A stretch of DNA of 64,000 bases from Fischerella sp. CENA71 (GTDB lineage: Bacteria; Cyanobacteriota; Cyanobacteriia; Cyanobacteriales; Nostocaceae), in the NCBI GenBank assembly GCA_024239075.1, contig JANBVI010000030.1:123246-187245 (forward strand). The letters run 5' to 3'. The translations under genes and the position numbers were made by a program. Below, piece by piece: positions 1 through 8,365 of the stretch (the stretch's first letter is position 1; each line of letters starts with the position of its first letter). The notes under the pieces are model-generated. The model saw only the letters and a program-made list of their open reading frames with translations, was not told the DNA's origin and ran no database searches.

Positions 1-1216
1 TCTTAGAAAGATCACCATTCGCAACAGCAGTAGTGACATCGGCAATATTCCGCACCTGTGCTGTTAAAGAACCCGCCATAAAGTTGACGCTATCTGTTAA
101 ATCTTTCCAAGTACCAGCAACACCTCTAACCTCTGCTTGCACACCAAGTTTACCCTCTGCACCCACTTCTCGCGCCACCCGTGTCACTTCCCCAGCAAAG
201 GAATTGAGTTGATCGACCATTGTGTTGATGGTGTTTTTCAACTCCCGAATTTCGCCTTTGACATCAACGGTAATTTTCTTGGAAAGATCACCATTCGCAA
301 CAGCTGTGGTGACTTCGGCAATATTTCGCACCTGTGCTGTTAACGAACCCGCCATGAAGTTGACGCTATCTGTTAAATCTTTCCAAGTCCCAGCAACACC
401 TTTTACCTCTGCTTGCACACCGAGTTTACCTTCAGTTCCCACTTCTCTGGCAACCCGCGTCACTTCAGAGGCAAAGGAGTTAAGTTGATCTACCATGATG
501 TTTACGGTGTTTTTCAACTCCAGAATTTCACCTTTAACATCAACGGTGATTTTCTTGGAAAGATCACCGTTAGCAACAGCTGTGGTCACTTCAGCAATAT
601 TACGGACTTGGGCTGTTAAATTCCCCGCCATTGAGTTGACGTTATCAGTTAAATCTTTCCAAGTACCAGCCACCCCTGGTACTTCTGCTTGCACACCGAG
701 TTTACCTTCGGTTCCCACTTCCCTCGCCACACGCGTCACTTCACTGGCGAACCCATTCAACTGACCCACCATAGTGTTGACCATTTGGGCAGTTTGAAGA
801 AATTCTCCCTTGAGGGGTCTACCGTCCATCTCTGGTGCTATGGTTTGGGAAAGATCACCATTTGCCACTGCTCGGATTACACGCGCTGTTTCAGCAGTAG
901 GTTGAACTAAGTCAGTAATTAGTGTATTAACAGAATCAACACAGCTAGACCATCCACCCTGCACCTTGCCCAGGGTTGCCCGTTCGCTAATTTTGCCGTC
1001 TTTACCAACAACATTACCAATTCGCTGTAGCTCTGCTGTTAGGCGCTCATTTTGCTCAATAATATCGTTGAGTGTATCAGCAATCTTTCCTGCCATCCCA
1101 GTTTGGTCGATAGGCATCCGTGCCGAAAAGTCGCCTTTTTTGACTGCTGACAGTGTTCTGAGCAGTTGTTTTAAATCTAAATTGTCGCTGTCTTTGGTTA
1201 ACTGTTCAGTAGTCAT
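1..1216 (-). CDS. Multi-HAMP sensor protein, 5' part (runs off window)
   Basis: An open minus-strand frame runs from an ATG at 1216 past the window edge. After an N-terminal segment of about 110 residues it encodes tandem HAMP-type units, each with the pattern VNTMVDQLN...[10 protein letters not shown]...[11 protein letters not shown]...[12 protein letters not shown]. The DNA repeats exactly every 276 bp (92 codons): the same TCTTRGAAAG block starts at 1, 277 and 553. In cyanobacteria and other bacteria such arrays sit in front of GAF, histidine-kinase and receiver domains in large soluble hybrid kinases, so the missing C-terminus is probably a kinase; that part is inference. No membrane segment is seen at the N-terminus, which suggests a cytoplasmic sensor. 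The plus-strand frames here are shadows. Confidence 0.85.
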   Translation of the reverse strand, partial: MTTEQLTKDSDNLDLKQLLRTLSAVKKGDFSARMPIDQTGMAGKIADTLNDIIEQNERLTAELQRIGNVVGKDGKISERATLGKVQGGWSSCVDSVNTLITDLVQPTAETARVIRAVANGDLSQTIAPEMDGRPLKGEFLQTAQMVNTMVGQLNGFASEVTRVAREVGTEGKLGVQAEVPGVAGTWKDLTDNVNSMAGNLTAQVRNIAEVTTAVANGDLSKKITVDVKGEILELKNTVNIMVDQLNSFASEVTRVAREVGTEGKLGVQAEVKGVAGTWKDLTDSVNFMAGSLTAQVRNIAEVTTAVANGDLSKKITVDVKGEIRELKNTINTMVDQLNSFAGEVTRVAREVGAEGKLGVQAEVRGVAGTWKDLTDSVNFMAGSLTAQVRNIADVTTAVANGDLSK

Positions 1217-1558
1217 ACGGATGTGTTTATAATAGATTATACTGTTTATCTGTGATTGCTTGCTACTAGTTTCAATTACACTTTGCTCACATCAAAGATA
1301 TACCAACCAAATAGTCAAGGCCAGAGGAAAGTTGGCTCTTTGTCCGCTGGCTAGGCAGACTTGGATGTATAGACTATAACGAAATTTCTAAAAATCGCGA
1401 TCAAGTAATAGATAGAAATCTATCTAAGGTATGATTAATTTTTATAAAGTGAAAAATTTGTGATTTGTCAATCACTCAAACAATTTTTGTGATGAACGTG
1501 AATTTGGTAAGTGCGTAACGGTTGCTTGGAAGGCGATCGTTTAACTGAGATATTGCAC
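1217..1558. other. Intergenic, no gene seen
   Basis: About 340 bp upstream of the multi-HAMP gene. It is AT-rich with one GCGATCG motif and shows no convincing coding frame, hairpin or repeat. It presumably contains the promoter of the minus-strand sensor gene. Confidence 0.4.
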
Positions 1559-2099
1559 CTAACCCTGGAGATTAAAAATCGCGGTTATACAAACTAAGTC
1601 CACCACGCGGATTAATAGAAAGTGATGACCTTTGCGACGGAAACTTGTCGGACTTAAGAATTTGAGAGCGATTGTGTCTTCGTGTTCAGAGTTAAGTAAG
1701 TCAGCATAAGTTACAGGATGGTGAAAAATTTGACAAGACTGTAACCGTAGAGATACGTTGCGTAAATTCACTTCTATTGGTAAAGTCTTTAGCCATTCCC
1801 CCCAGCCATGTTATTACTCGCTTTGACAAAGCTGTCACATACCAACGGTGAGTATTACTAGCAAATAGGTGCAATAACTTACCACTGCTGACCAATTCTC
1901 CATCTAATGCAGAGATCGTAAAAGGTTTTTCTGACTCGCCATCATGGAGGTAAGCAGAAAGTTCTGGATCAACAGCACGCACTTGATTGAGAAACCAAGC
2001 GTGTAGTCCGGTTGTATACTGTGGGTAGATCGAAACATCTGCTTTGGGTACTAATTCAAATACTAATCCCAATAGTTCAGTGTTAGCTGACCAGTTCAG
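1559..2099 (-). pseudogene. cas6: cas6 CRISPR endoribonuclease, frameshifted and truncated relic
   Basis: The minus strand encodes a sequence typical of the N-terminal half of cyanobacterial Cas6 (WSANTELLGLVFELVPKA, then SIYPQYTTGLHAWFL and YLHDGESEKPFTISAL), the endoribonuclease that cuts CRISPR precursor RNA. There is no ATG for this frame; a TTG at 2072 is the first usable start codon, inside the conserved part. Near 1782 the coding sense shifts frame and continues as LPIEVNLRNVSLRLQS...FLSPTSFRRKGHHFL, then ends at a stop at 1559 before the usual C-terminal part. One frameshift, a missing start and a missing C-terminus make this a decayed gene. No CRISPR array and no other cas gene is visible in the window. 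Confidence 0.75.
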
Positions 2100-2494
2100 A
2101 TAAGATTCATGCTGAGTAATTTTATTTTGCTTGCTTCGAGGGATTATTAAAGATTCAAGCTCATTTTTATAAACTTTATTCCCCCTATAGGGAATAAAAG
2201 ATAATTTTATCAGAGCGATCGCACTCCGAATCGATTGTATATTTGCAAAAGCCTTATGAGTGCTTATAGTATGTTAAAACACTTATATATACGTACTTAT
2301 TAATTGGCGATTACCTTCACAGCTAGCAACAGATAAAAGAAACACCTCCTTCTTTCATTTCCTATTCCCCGTTCCCCGTTTCCTATTCGATGATGAAAAT
2401 TAAATATTTTTCTCATCGTTTGTCTTAACTCCTAACTCTTAAAATAGGAGTAGACACTGTTGAGATTTGTATAGTTATTTAGGGATTACCTGTC
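2100..2494. other. Intergenic region upstream of ABC exporter genes
   Basis: AT-rich spacer with one HIP1-like GCGATCGC and a near-palindromic patch around 2280-2300 (CTTATATATACGTACTTAT) that resembles a patch near 9170. No gene is seen. It should carry the promoter for the exporter genes, but no confident -35/-10 pair is apparent. Confidence 0.35.
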
Positions 2495-3514
2495 ATGGCT
2501 CCCGCCGTTTTAATTGAAAACCTCAAAAAGCGCTACGGTTCGGTTGAAGCCGTCAAGGATGTTTCCTTTCAGGTAGAACCAGGAGAAATTTTTGGTTTAC
2601 TTGGCCCCAACGGAGCAGGAAAAACCACTACCCTACGTGCTTTGTGTACTCTCACCACACCAGATGCTGGAAAAATCGAAGTATCTGGTATTTCCGTGAT
2701 CGACAATCCCAGAGCAGCCAGAAAACGCCTTGGTTATGTAGCTCAGGAAGTAGCTATAGATAAAATATTGACTGGACGTGAACTATTACAACTGCAAGCG
2801 GCACTTTATCACTTAAACGCGGCGGTGATCAAACAGCGCGTTGAGGTGGTACTAGATTTACTCGGTTTGCAGGAATACGCAGATAAAAAGACTGGTACAT
2901 ACTCTGGTGGTTTACGTAAACGCCTAGATTTAGCAGCTGGGTTACTACATGCGCCAGATGTATTAGTTTTAGATGAGCCAACAGTGGGGTTAGACATAGA
3001 AAGCCGTTTTATTGTCTGGGAATTCCTGCGTCAACTGCGGGAAGCTGGAACCACTGTAGTGATAACCAGCCATTATTTAGAAGAAATAGATGCTTTAGCT
3101 GATCGCGTCGCTATTATTGACAAAGGCGTAGTCATTGCCAGTGGTACACCATCACAATTAAAAGATAAAGTAGGAGGCGATCGCATTACCCTGCGTATCC
3201 GCGAATTTACACCACCAGAAGAAGCAGAAAAAGCCAAAAATTTACTAGAACCCTTGTCATTTGTACAAGAAGTTATCATCAACAACGCTCAAGGAAATTC
3301 TCTCAACTTGGTGGTAACACCACAAAATGATGCTTTGATTACTATCCAGCAATCCCTCAACCATGTTGGACTACCTGTGTTTGGTATTTCTCAATCTCGT
3401 CCTAGTTTAGACGATGTTTATCTCGCTGCCACAGGACGCACCCTCATGGATGCAGAACTAGCAGCTTTGGGAAATCGTGACCCCAAAGCAGAGAAAAAGC
3501 AGAATATGAGATAA
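2495..3514 (+). CDS. ABC transporter ATP-binding protein (DrrA-like)
   Basis: A 339-aa ATPase subunit of an ABC exporter. Walker A is GPNGAGKTT at residues 37-45, the signature is YSGGLRKR near 136-143 and Walker B is VLVLDEP near 157-162. The C-terminal extension ending SRPSLDDVYLAATGR is the type found in the daunorubicin-resistance DrrA family, which drives efflux of lipids, antibiotics or other hydrophobic molecules. The protein is cytoplasmic and should pair with the ABC-2 permease encoded 117 bp downstream. Substrate unknown. The ATG start is supported by conservation right from the first residues. Confidence 0.93.
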   Translation: MAPAVLIENLKKRYGSVEAVKDVSFQVEPGEIFGLLGPNGAGKTTTLRALCTLTTPDAGKIEVSGISVIDNPRAARKRLGYVAQEVAIDKILTGRELLQLQAALYHLNAAVIKQRVEVVLDLLGLQEYADKKTGTYSGGLRKRLDLAAGLLHAPDVLVLDEPTVGLDIESRFIVWEFLRQLREAGTTVVITSHYLEEIDALADRVAIIDKGVVIASGTPSQLKDKVGGDRITLRIREFTPPEEAEKAKNLLEPLSFVQEVIINNAQGNSLNLVVTPQNDALITIQQSLNHVGLPVFGISQSRPSLDDVYLAATGRTLMDAELAALGNRDPKAEKKQNMR

Positions 3515-3540
3515 GTTTTCTGGTTTGTTGTTTGTTGTTC

Positions 3541-3620
3541 TACTAACCACTAACAATTCCCAATCCAAAATCGTTCGACTGAGCGCTCACGACGAAGTCC
3601 AAAATCCAAAATCTAAAATC
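3541..3620. repeat. STRR-type heptamer repeat, copy 1
   Basis: The spacer between the two ABC genes holds degenerate CCAAAAT heptamers (GTCCAAAATCCAAAATCTAA) and the string ATCGTTCGACTGAGCGCTCA. The same unit occurs inverted around 6648-6735. Short tandemly repeated repetitive (STRR) sequences are known from heterocystous cyanobacteria. Confidence 0.7.
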
Positions 3621-3631
3621 CAAAATTGATT

Positions 3632-4528
3632 ATGAGTGGTACTGTTATACCCCCCAAATCAGATATAAAATGGCAGCAAGTAGCTGCACCACAAGCTCAC
3701 ATTGATAGAACTCCTAATTTTTTTGGTGAGCTAGTTCAAGAAACTTTAGCTTTGACACGCCGCTTGTTTATTCAATTGCAACGGCGTCCTTCTACCTTAC
3801 TTGCAGGTATTATTCAACCTGTAATGTGGTTAGTGCTGTTTGGCGCTTTATTTCAAAACGCACCCAAAGGAATTTTTGGCAGTACGACAAATTACGCGGA
3901 ATTTCTCAGTGCTGGTATTATTGTTTTTACTGCCTTTGGTGGAGCGCTAAATGCTGGTTTACCAGTCATGTTTGACCGTGAATTTGGTTTTTTAAACCGA
4001 TTGTTAGTGGCTCCTTTAGCATCAAGATATTCAATTGTCTTGGCTTCAGCAATCTTTATCATTAGCCAAAGTTTACTGCAAGCAGCCGTGATTGTGGCAG
4101 CCGCAGGATTTTTAGGTGCAGGAGTGCCAGATATAGCTGGTTTGGCTACCATTGCTATAATTGTCTTTCTCCTCGCTTTGGGTGTAACAGCCCTGAGTTT
4201 AGGTTTGGCTTTTACCCTACCCGGACACATTGAATTAATAGCAGTGATTTTTGTTGCCAACCTGCCACTACTATTTGCTAGTACTGCTCTGGCTCCATTA
4301 TCATTTATGCCCCAGTGGTTACAACTTATTGCTACCCTGAATCCTCTGAGCTATGCGATCGAACCAATTCGTTATCTTTATACTCATCAAGATTGGGGCT
4401 TAAGTAGCGTTGTGATGCACGCCTTTTGGGGTGACGTAACCTTTGGTAGCGCCTTAGCTGTATTGTTGGGTTTTGCTCTTGTCGCTTTACTGATTATTCA
4501 ACCCCGACTACGACGGACTCTTGCTTAA
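3632..4528 (+). CDS. ABC-2 type permease (DrrB-like)
   Basis: A 298-aa integral membrane protein with a cytoplasmic N-terminus of about 50 residues followed by about six hydrophobic segments (for example LAGIIQPVMWLVLFGALF and VLLGFALVALLIIQ). It is the membrane partner of the ATPase upstream; together they form a DrrAB-type exporter in the inner membrane. A TTG lies two codons earlier, but the ATG at 3632 is the natural start. The 117-bp gap contains STRR repeats and does not argue against co-transcription. Substrate unknown. Confidence 0.9.
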   Translation: MSGTVIPPKSDIKWQQVAAPQAHIDRTPNFFGELVQETLALTRRLFIQLQRRPSTLLAGIIQPVMWLVLFGALFQNAPKGIFGSTTNYAEFLSAGIIVFTAFGGALNAGLPVMFDREFGFLNRLLVAPLASRYSIVLASAIFIISQSLLQAAVIVAAAGFLGAGVPDIAGLATIAIIVFLLALGVTALSLGLAFTLPGHIELIAVIFVANLPLLFASTALAPLSFMPQWLQLIATLNPLSYAIEPIRYLYTHQDWGLSSVVMHAFWGDVTFGSALAVLLGFALVALLIIQPRLRRTLA

Positions 4529-4654
4529 TTAGAAAAGGGAAAGGTGAAGGGGAAAAGGTTTACCCTTCACCTTTAAATTTTTCCTTGTCAAAGCCCTACC
4601 TCGTAGTTCATTCGTTACAATTGGTAGAAAAATTTGAACTTAGGGAATGGGAAC

Positions 4655-4915
4655 ATGAAAGTTTGGCTTGTTTGCTTTGTAGTGCTGTTTGCGCTCGCAC
4701 AATTATTTGATTGGGTAAAAGGATTGCAATTACCGCTACCTATTTATATTTTGGGTGGAGCATTTTTAGCAGTTGCATCCAATTATGACAAACTGTTTGG
4801 TACATATCTTGCTGATGTAACTGATGCCAGTATGGAAGCATCAGTGGAACAAGCCCAGTTGGATTCTCAAGTTGAAGCGACTGGTTCGATGATTTCTCCT
4901 GCAACTGAAGATTAG
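4655..4915 (+). CDS. Small conserved membrane protein, unknown function
   Basis: 86 aa from the ATG at 4655, which is preceded by AGGGAATGGG as a ribosome binding site. It has two hydrophobic stretches (WLVCFVVLFALAQLF and PIYILGGAFLAVASN) and a short acidic, Ser/Ala-rich tail. I do not recognise a named family, though the composition is that of a real small membrane protein. It follows the ABC permease by about 125 bp and may belong to the same transcript. Confidence 0.6.
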   Translation: MKVWLVCFVVLFALAQLFDWVKGLQLPLPIYILGGAFLAVASNYDKLFGTYLADVTDASMEASVEQAQLDSQVEATGSMISPATED

Positions 4916-5330
4916 TGAAAAGTTTTATTTGGATGAAAGTAATGAAACTTCCCATCCCTATACGCATAATGGGTTAGAAATTGAGGTGTCACTTAATGAC
5001 AAATGGATTGAAGTAGGAGAATGTGGGGAAGTTCATCCTAATTTGTTGCGATCGCATTCTAGCGGTTTAGCCTCTGGTTGGGGATTAGATCGTTTAGCAA
5101 TGTTAGTAAAGGGAATAGATGACATTCGCTTATTGCGAAGTACCCATCCCCGTATTGCAACCCAAATGGCAAATTTAGAACCTTACTACCAAATATCCCA
5201 TCAACCTAGTATCAACCGACATATATCAATTGTCACCGACATAGATACGGAATTAGAAGATATCTGCGGACAAATAATAGATGCATTAGGGTATGAATCT
5301 GAACTTGTGGAAACGTTTGATACTGGATGA
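4911..5330 (+). pseudogene. Phenylalanyl-tRNA-synthetase-like fragment
   Basis: The frame encodes about 133 residues that match the end of a class II phenylalanyl-tRNA synthetase-like protein: a motif 3 region (GLASGWGLDRLAMLVKG, then DDIRLLRSTHPRIA) followed by the start of a ferredoxin-fold anticodon-binding-like domain (ISHQPSINRHISIVTD). The catalytic core that should precede motif 3 is missing and the last domain stops early. Only a TTG at 4929 serves as a start. It is most likely a remnant of a PheRS paralogue rather than the housekeeping enzyme. Confidence 0.65.
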
Positions 5331-5365
5331 TTGCGTATCAAATTCTCTGATAACACAATTATAAT

Positions 5366-5402
5366 AAAAAGCCGCCCTCCACTTCCTTAAAGGACGGGGC
5401 TT
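5366..5402. terminator. Hairpin-like sequence, possible IS200/IS605 end remnant
   Basis: The string GCCGCCCTCCAC...AAAGGACGGGGC can fold on itself and resembles the hairpin ends of cyanobacterial IS200/IS605 elements, with a T-rich side when read on the minus strand. It may also serve as a terminator after the preceding gene fragment. Confidence 0.35.
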
Positions 5403-5480
5403 GTATCCCATTATTTTTTGTTTTAACGGCTAATAGCTAATAGATGATAACTAGATAGCTTCCAAGGAAAAAAATTAGCT

Positions 5481-5522
5481 ATGAACTATGAACTATTAAC
5501 TATTAACTATTAGCTCTTAACT
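5481..5522. repeat. Heptamer tandem repeat (ATGAACT/ATTAACT), six units
   Basis: Six consecutive heptamers: ATGAACT twice, ATTAACT twice, ATTAGCT, CTTAACT. This is an STRR-type array in an intergenic space. Confidence 0.8.
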
Positions 5523-5601
5523 ATTTTTGATATACCAGATATTTTTACGCTCTTTATTAGCAACAAACCTCAAGGAGCTAAATTTCAAGCCACACCTCCA
5601 C

Positions 5602-6012
5602 TTAAGGAGAAGATTCTACTTGCTCAACTTCTACCGCTTTTGGCTTAATCAGCATGATTTGACGCTGGTTGGGGTCAAAGCGATATCCTTGCTCCTGCAT
5701 AATGCTTTTAGCTTGGCGCGGATCGAAGTTACGGCTAAATTCTGTATTCAGGCTGTTTACTCGTGCTTCTAATTGCCTGACTTCCGTCCGAATTTCTTGT
5801 AACTTGGCTTGCCGTGACCAGTGATATGGTAGAAGTTGTATCAGTGCAGATATTGCTGCTGCTGAAATCACAAGATTCACCCCGATCTTTGCTGTTGTTT
5901 CCAACGCCATCACTTGGTAAGAACGTTGACGCAGATGACGTTTTGGTCGAGGAACAACTCGGCGTTTTGGTGTTGGTTGTAGCGGGGGTCTGGACGGTTG
6001 AATCGCATTCAT
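5602..6012 (-). CDS. Conserved cyanobacterial single-pass membrane protein
   Basis: 136 aa from the ATG at 6012. A basic, proline-rich N-terminus (PKRRVVPRPKRHLRQRS) precedes one hydrophobic segment (GVNLVISAAAISALIQLLPY), then a predicted coiled coil (LQEIRTEVRQLEARVNSLN) and a tail rich in Gln/Arg. The layout (cytoplasmic basic tail, one helix, extracytoplasmic coiled coil) is like that of small division or envelope-assembly proteins such as FtsL/DivIC, but I see no specific signature and do not assign that function. Confidence 0.65.
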   Translation of the reverse strand: MNAIQPSRPPLQPTPKRRVVPRPKRHLRQRSYQVMALETTAKIGVNLVISAAAISALIQLLPYHWSRQAKLQEIRTEVRQLEARVNSLNTEFSRNFDPRQAKSIMQEQGYRFDPNQRQIMLIKPKAVEVEQVESSP

Positions 6013-6427
6013 AGTATTTAAAAGAACCTCGCTGATGAAATTTATGCACGTAAACAATGCTCTAGCCCTGTTTACGGCCTTATTTAGCTGTCATATTACT
6101 TCATTTTTTGGAAATTGCTACACGTGTGCAGCTAGTTAAAAATAAACCTAACATACGTACGTATCTGCACATTAAGTTTGAACGGTACTAAACCGCAACT
6201 TTTCCGCAAATGCGCCCCGTATTGTCAGGTTTATTGGCTTTTATATCGAATTTGAAAGTAAGTCAATCTAATTTGGAATTGATAATTGAGAATTTGGAAT
6301 TCCCAACAGGGGCTTTTGCTTGTGCAAACGATACAACAATTCGGAATTAGGAGGACGGAATTCGGAATAAATGATTATTCCGAATTGCCGATCGCCAATT
6401 CCGACTTGTTTGGGTTAAGTCAATGGT
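6013..6427. other. Intergenic region between psaM and the membrane-protein gene
   Basis: About 415 bp without a long gene. It contains a strong hairpin (separate entry) and repeated GGAATT/CGGAATT strings around 6290-6410. It lies downstream of psaM and upstream of the minus-strand gene at 5602-6012, so it should carry the latter's promoter. Confidence 0.4.
6359..6386. terminator. Perfect 12-bp hairpin downstream of psaM
   Basis: AATTCGGAATAA (6359-6370) and TTATTCCGAATT (6375-6386) are perfectly complementary around an ATGA loop. It lies about 40 bp downstream of the psaM stop in the psaM direction. There is no long T-run, so it may stabilise or end the short psaM transcript without being a classic intrinsic terminator. 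Confidence 0.5.
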
Positions 6428-6517
6428 TTATTTGTAAAGTTCTGTTGCTAACCGCCAAGCCAGAAATCCTGGGAGCAGTGCCACAACTAGAGCGATGTAG
6501 ACTTGAGTATCAGTCAT
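6428..6517 (-). CDS. psaM: Photosystem I reaction centre subunit PsaM (PsaXII)
   Basis: A 29-residue protein read on the minus strand, MTDTQVYIALVVALLPGFLA followed by WRLATELYK. It has the length, single transmembrane helix and C-terminal WRLATELYK signature of cyanobacterial PsaM, a small photosystem I subunit in the thylakoid membrane that helps stabilise the trimer. TTAGGAGATTTGAAACC directly precedes the ATG and supplies a good ribosome binding site (AGGAG). It is too short for routine gene finding and easy to miss. Confidence 0.92.
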   Translation of the reverse strand: MTDTQVYIALVVALLPGFLAWRLATELYK

Positions 6518-6647
6518 GGTTTCAAATCTCCTAATCTCAACAAAATTTGATCAGTTCGTTTACTACTTTTCCTTGTTTTGCCAAGATTGGGGAATAGGTT
6601 GTTACAAGATGAAACAAATTAGTCAATGGTCAAGGGTTGAGAGTCAA

Positions 6648-6735
6648 CCGATTTTGGATTTTGGATTTTGGACTTCGTCGTGAGCGCTACTTCGACAAGG
6701 CTCAGTACAAGTCAGTCGAACGATTTTGGATTGAC
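6648..6735. repeat. STRR-type heptamer repeat, copy 2 (inverted relative to copy 1)
   Basis: Tandem GATTTTG-type heptamers followed by TGAGCGC, AAGTCAGTCGAACGATTTTG and related strings. Its core matches the reverse complement of the repeat at 3541-3620. It lies upstream of the FGGY kinase and produces a spurious N-terminal extension of that frame. Confidence 0.7.
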
Positions 6736-6810
6736 CCCATAGATAAATCTGCTTGCTCTATACCATTAATGAATTATCGGTCAAGTTTTTCTCAAAAATT
6801 TATATTAAAT

Positions 6811-8115
6811 ATGGCATTTTATCTAGGTATTGATTTTGGGACATCTGGCGCAAGAGGTGTGGTGATTAATGAAGTAGGGATTGTGCAACAACAGGTACGT
6901 TACCCGTTTGAGATGTCCCCTAGCGTGGATTTAGCAAATATTTGGCAGACGGCTTTATTTAGCCTGCTAGAGCAAATTTCTGGGGAATGGCGACGAGAAA
7001 TTCAGGCGATCGCGATCGATGGTACTTCTTCGACTGTCCTATTGAGCGATGCTAGCGGTAATCCTGTAGATGCGCCTTTGCTGTACAACGATGGACGAGG
7101 TGCTGTAGTCATGGATAGGTTAAAGAGTGCAGCACCCCCAAATCATACTGTTTTAAGTGCAACTTCAAGCCTTGCTAAACTTCTGTGGATGTCACAACAA
7201 GCTAATTTCGCGCAAGCTAGCTACTTTCTGCATCAAGCCGACTGGCTAGCATTTCTGCTGCATGGAAAATTAGGTATTAGCGATTACCACAATGCTTTAA
7301 AACTGGGTTACGACGTAGAAGCTTTGCAATATCCACTATGGCTAGATAAACTGCAAATTTCTATTCATCTACCAAAAGTAGTAACTCCTGGTAGCCCTAT
7401 TGGTGAGCTACGTCCAGAAATTGCTGTTAAGTACAATTTCCCCGAAGATTGCTTGGTGTGTGCTGGTACGACAGATAGTATTGCAGCATTTCTCGCCAGT
7501 GGTGCAGAGTTACCAGGGGAAGCGGTGACTTCTCTTGGTTCTACACTAGTGCTAAAACTTTTAAGCCGTACCCGCGTGGAAGATTCCAGATATGGTATCT
7601 ACAGCCATCGATTTCCCTGTTTAAAAAAACTAGAGACAAAAGAGGATTTATGGCTTACTGGGGGCGCTTCTAATACTGGTGGTGCTGTGCTGCGACAATT
7701 TTTTACTAACACCGAGTTAGAAAATTTTAGCCAGGAAATTGATGCAAGTAAAGCAAGCACTTTGGATTATTATCCCTTGTTGAAACCAGGCGATCGCTTT
7801 CCGATTAATGACCCTAATTTACAACCACGATTAGAACCACGTCCAGATGATCCGGTGGAATTTCTCCATGGGTTATTAGAAAGTATTGCCCGAATTGAGG
7901 CACACGGTTATGAGTTATTGCAAGAATTGGGGGCGGATAATTTAACTCGTGTTTATACTGCTGGTGGTGGTGCAGCCAATAATACTTGGACAGCAATTAG
8001 AGGACGGTATTTACAGGTTCCGGTACTGCGTTCTGTGAATACAGAGGCGGCCTATGGGACAGCTTTACTAGCAATGCGGACAATGAGAGAATTAAATGCT
8101 TTTCAGACTGGATAA
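6811..8115 (+). CDS. FGGY-family carbohydrate kinase (D-ribulose kinase-like)
   Basis: 434 aa from the ATG at 6811; an in-frame upstream extension to 6637 runs through a repeat and is not credible. The N-terminal phosphate-binding signature is YLGIDFGTSGARG and a second ATPase-fold motif is AIDGTSSTVLLSD. The C-terminal half has the FGGY-type SLGSTLVLKLLS and TGGASNTGGAVLR stretches and VYTAGGGAANNTW near the end. Cyanobacterial and plant relatives of this size (the SePSK/AtXK-1 group) were shown to phosphorylate D-ribulose. Substrate assignment here is by family resemblance. Transcription probably ends at the hairpin at 8184. Confidence 0.88.
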   Translation: MAFYLGIDFGTSGARGVVINEVGIVQQQVRYPFEMSPSVDLANIWQTALFSLLEQISGEWRREIQAIAIDGTSSTVLLSDASGNPVDAPLLYNDGRGAVVMDRLKSAAPPNHTVLSATSSLAKLLWMSQQANFAQASYFLHQADWLAFLLHGKLGISDYHNALKLGYDVEALQYPLWLDKLQISIHLPKVVTPGSPIGELRPEIAVKYNFPEDCLVCAGTTDSIAAFLASGAELPGEAVTSLGSTLVLKLLSRTRVEDSRYGIYSHRFPCLKKLETKEDLWLTGGASNTGGAVLRQFFTNTELENFSQEIDASKASTLDYYPLLKPGDRFPINDPNLQPRLEPRPDDPVEFLHGLLESIARIEAHGYELLQELGADNLTRVYTAGGGAANNTWTAIRGRYLQVPVLRSVNTEAAYGTALLAMRTMRELNAFQTG

Positions 8116-8183
8116 TTATGTATGTTGCTATATCTCCTGTTCGTAGGCGACCAAACCATTTATTTCAACATACTTGACAGAAG

Positions 8184-8207
8184 AAAAGCCAAATTTATTT
8201 GGCTTTT
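8184..8207 (+). terminator. Intrinsic terminator of the FGGY kinase gene
   Basis: AAAAGCCAAA (8184-8193) pairs perfectly with TTTGGCTTTT (8198-8207) around a TTTA loop. A-run and T-run on either side suggest it can work in both directions. Confidence 0.8.
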
Positions 8208-8218
8208 CGCAGAGCAAT

Positions 8219-8243
8219 CCCCCGCCTGAAGCGCGGGGGTTTT
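8219..8243 (+). terminator. GC-rich hairpin with T-run; possible IS605-type end
   Basis: CCCCCGC (8219-8225) pairs with GCGGGGG (8233-8239) and is followed by TTTT. The loop CTGAAGC and stem sequence resemble the hairpins found at ends of cyanobacterial IS200/IS605 elements; no transposase is adjacent. Confidence 0.6.
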
Positions 8244-8365
8244 ACGCATCACGACTCATAAGGATGTTATTGGTATTTTTATACGATTAAACCCGCTTTT
8301 TTCTACCCTATTTCCAGTTGATAACTGTTTACTGTTGCGGCAAGCCGCTGACGCGTCTACACTGT

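Noticed and set aside
137-1232. Several plus-strand open frames of 66-90 codons
   Set aside because: They are antisense shadows of the repeated HAMP coding sequence and recur with the same 276-bp period.
6637-6810. N-terminal extension of the FGGY kinase
   Set aside because: It translates an STRR repeat; the conserved protein starts at the ATG at 6811.
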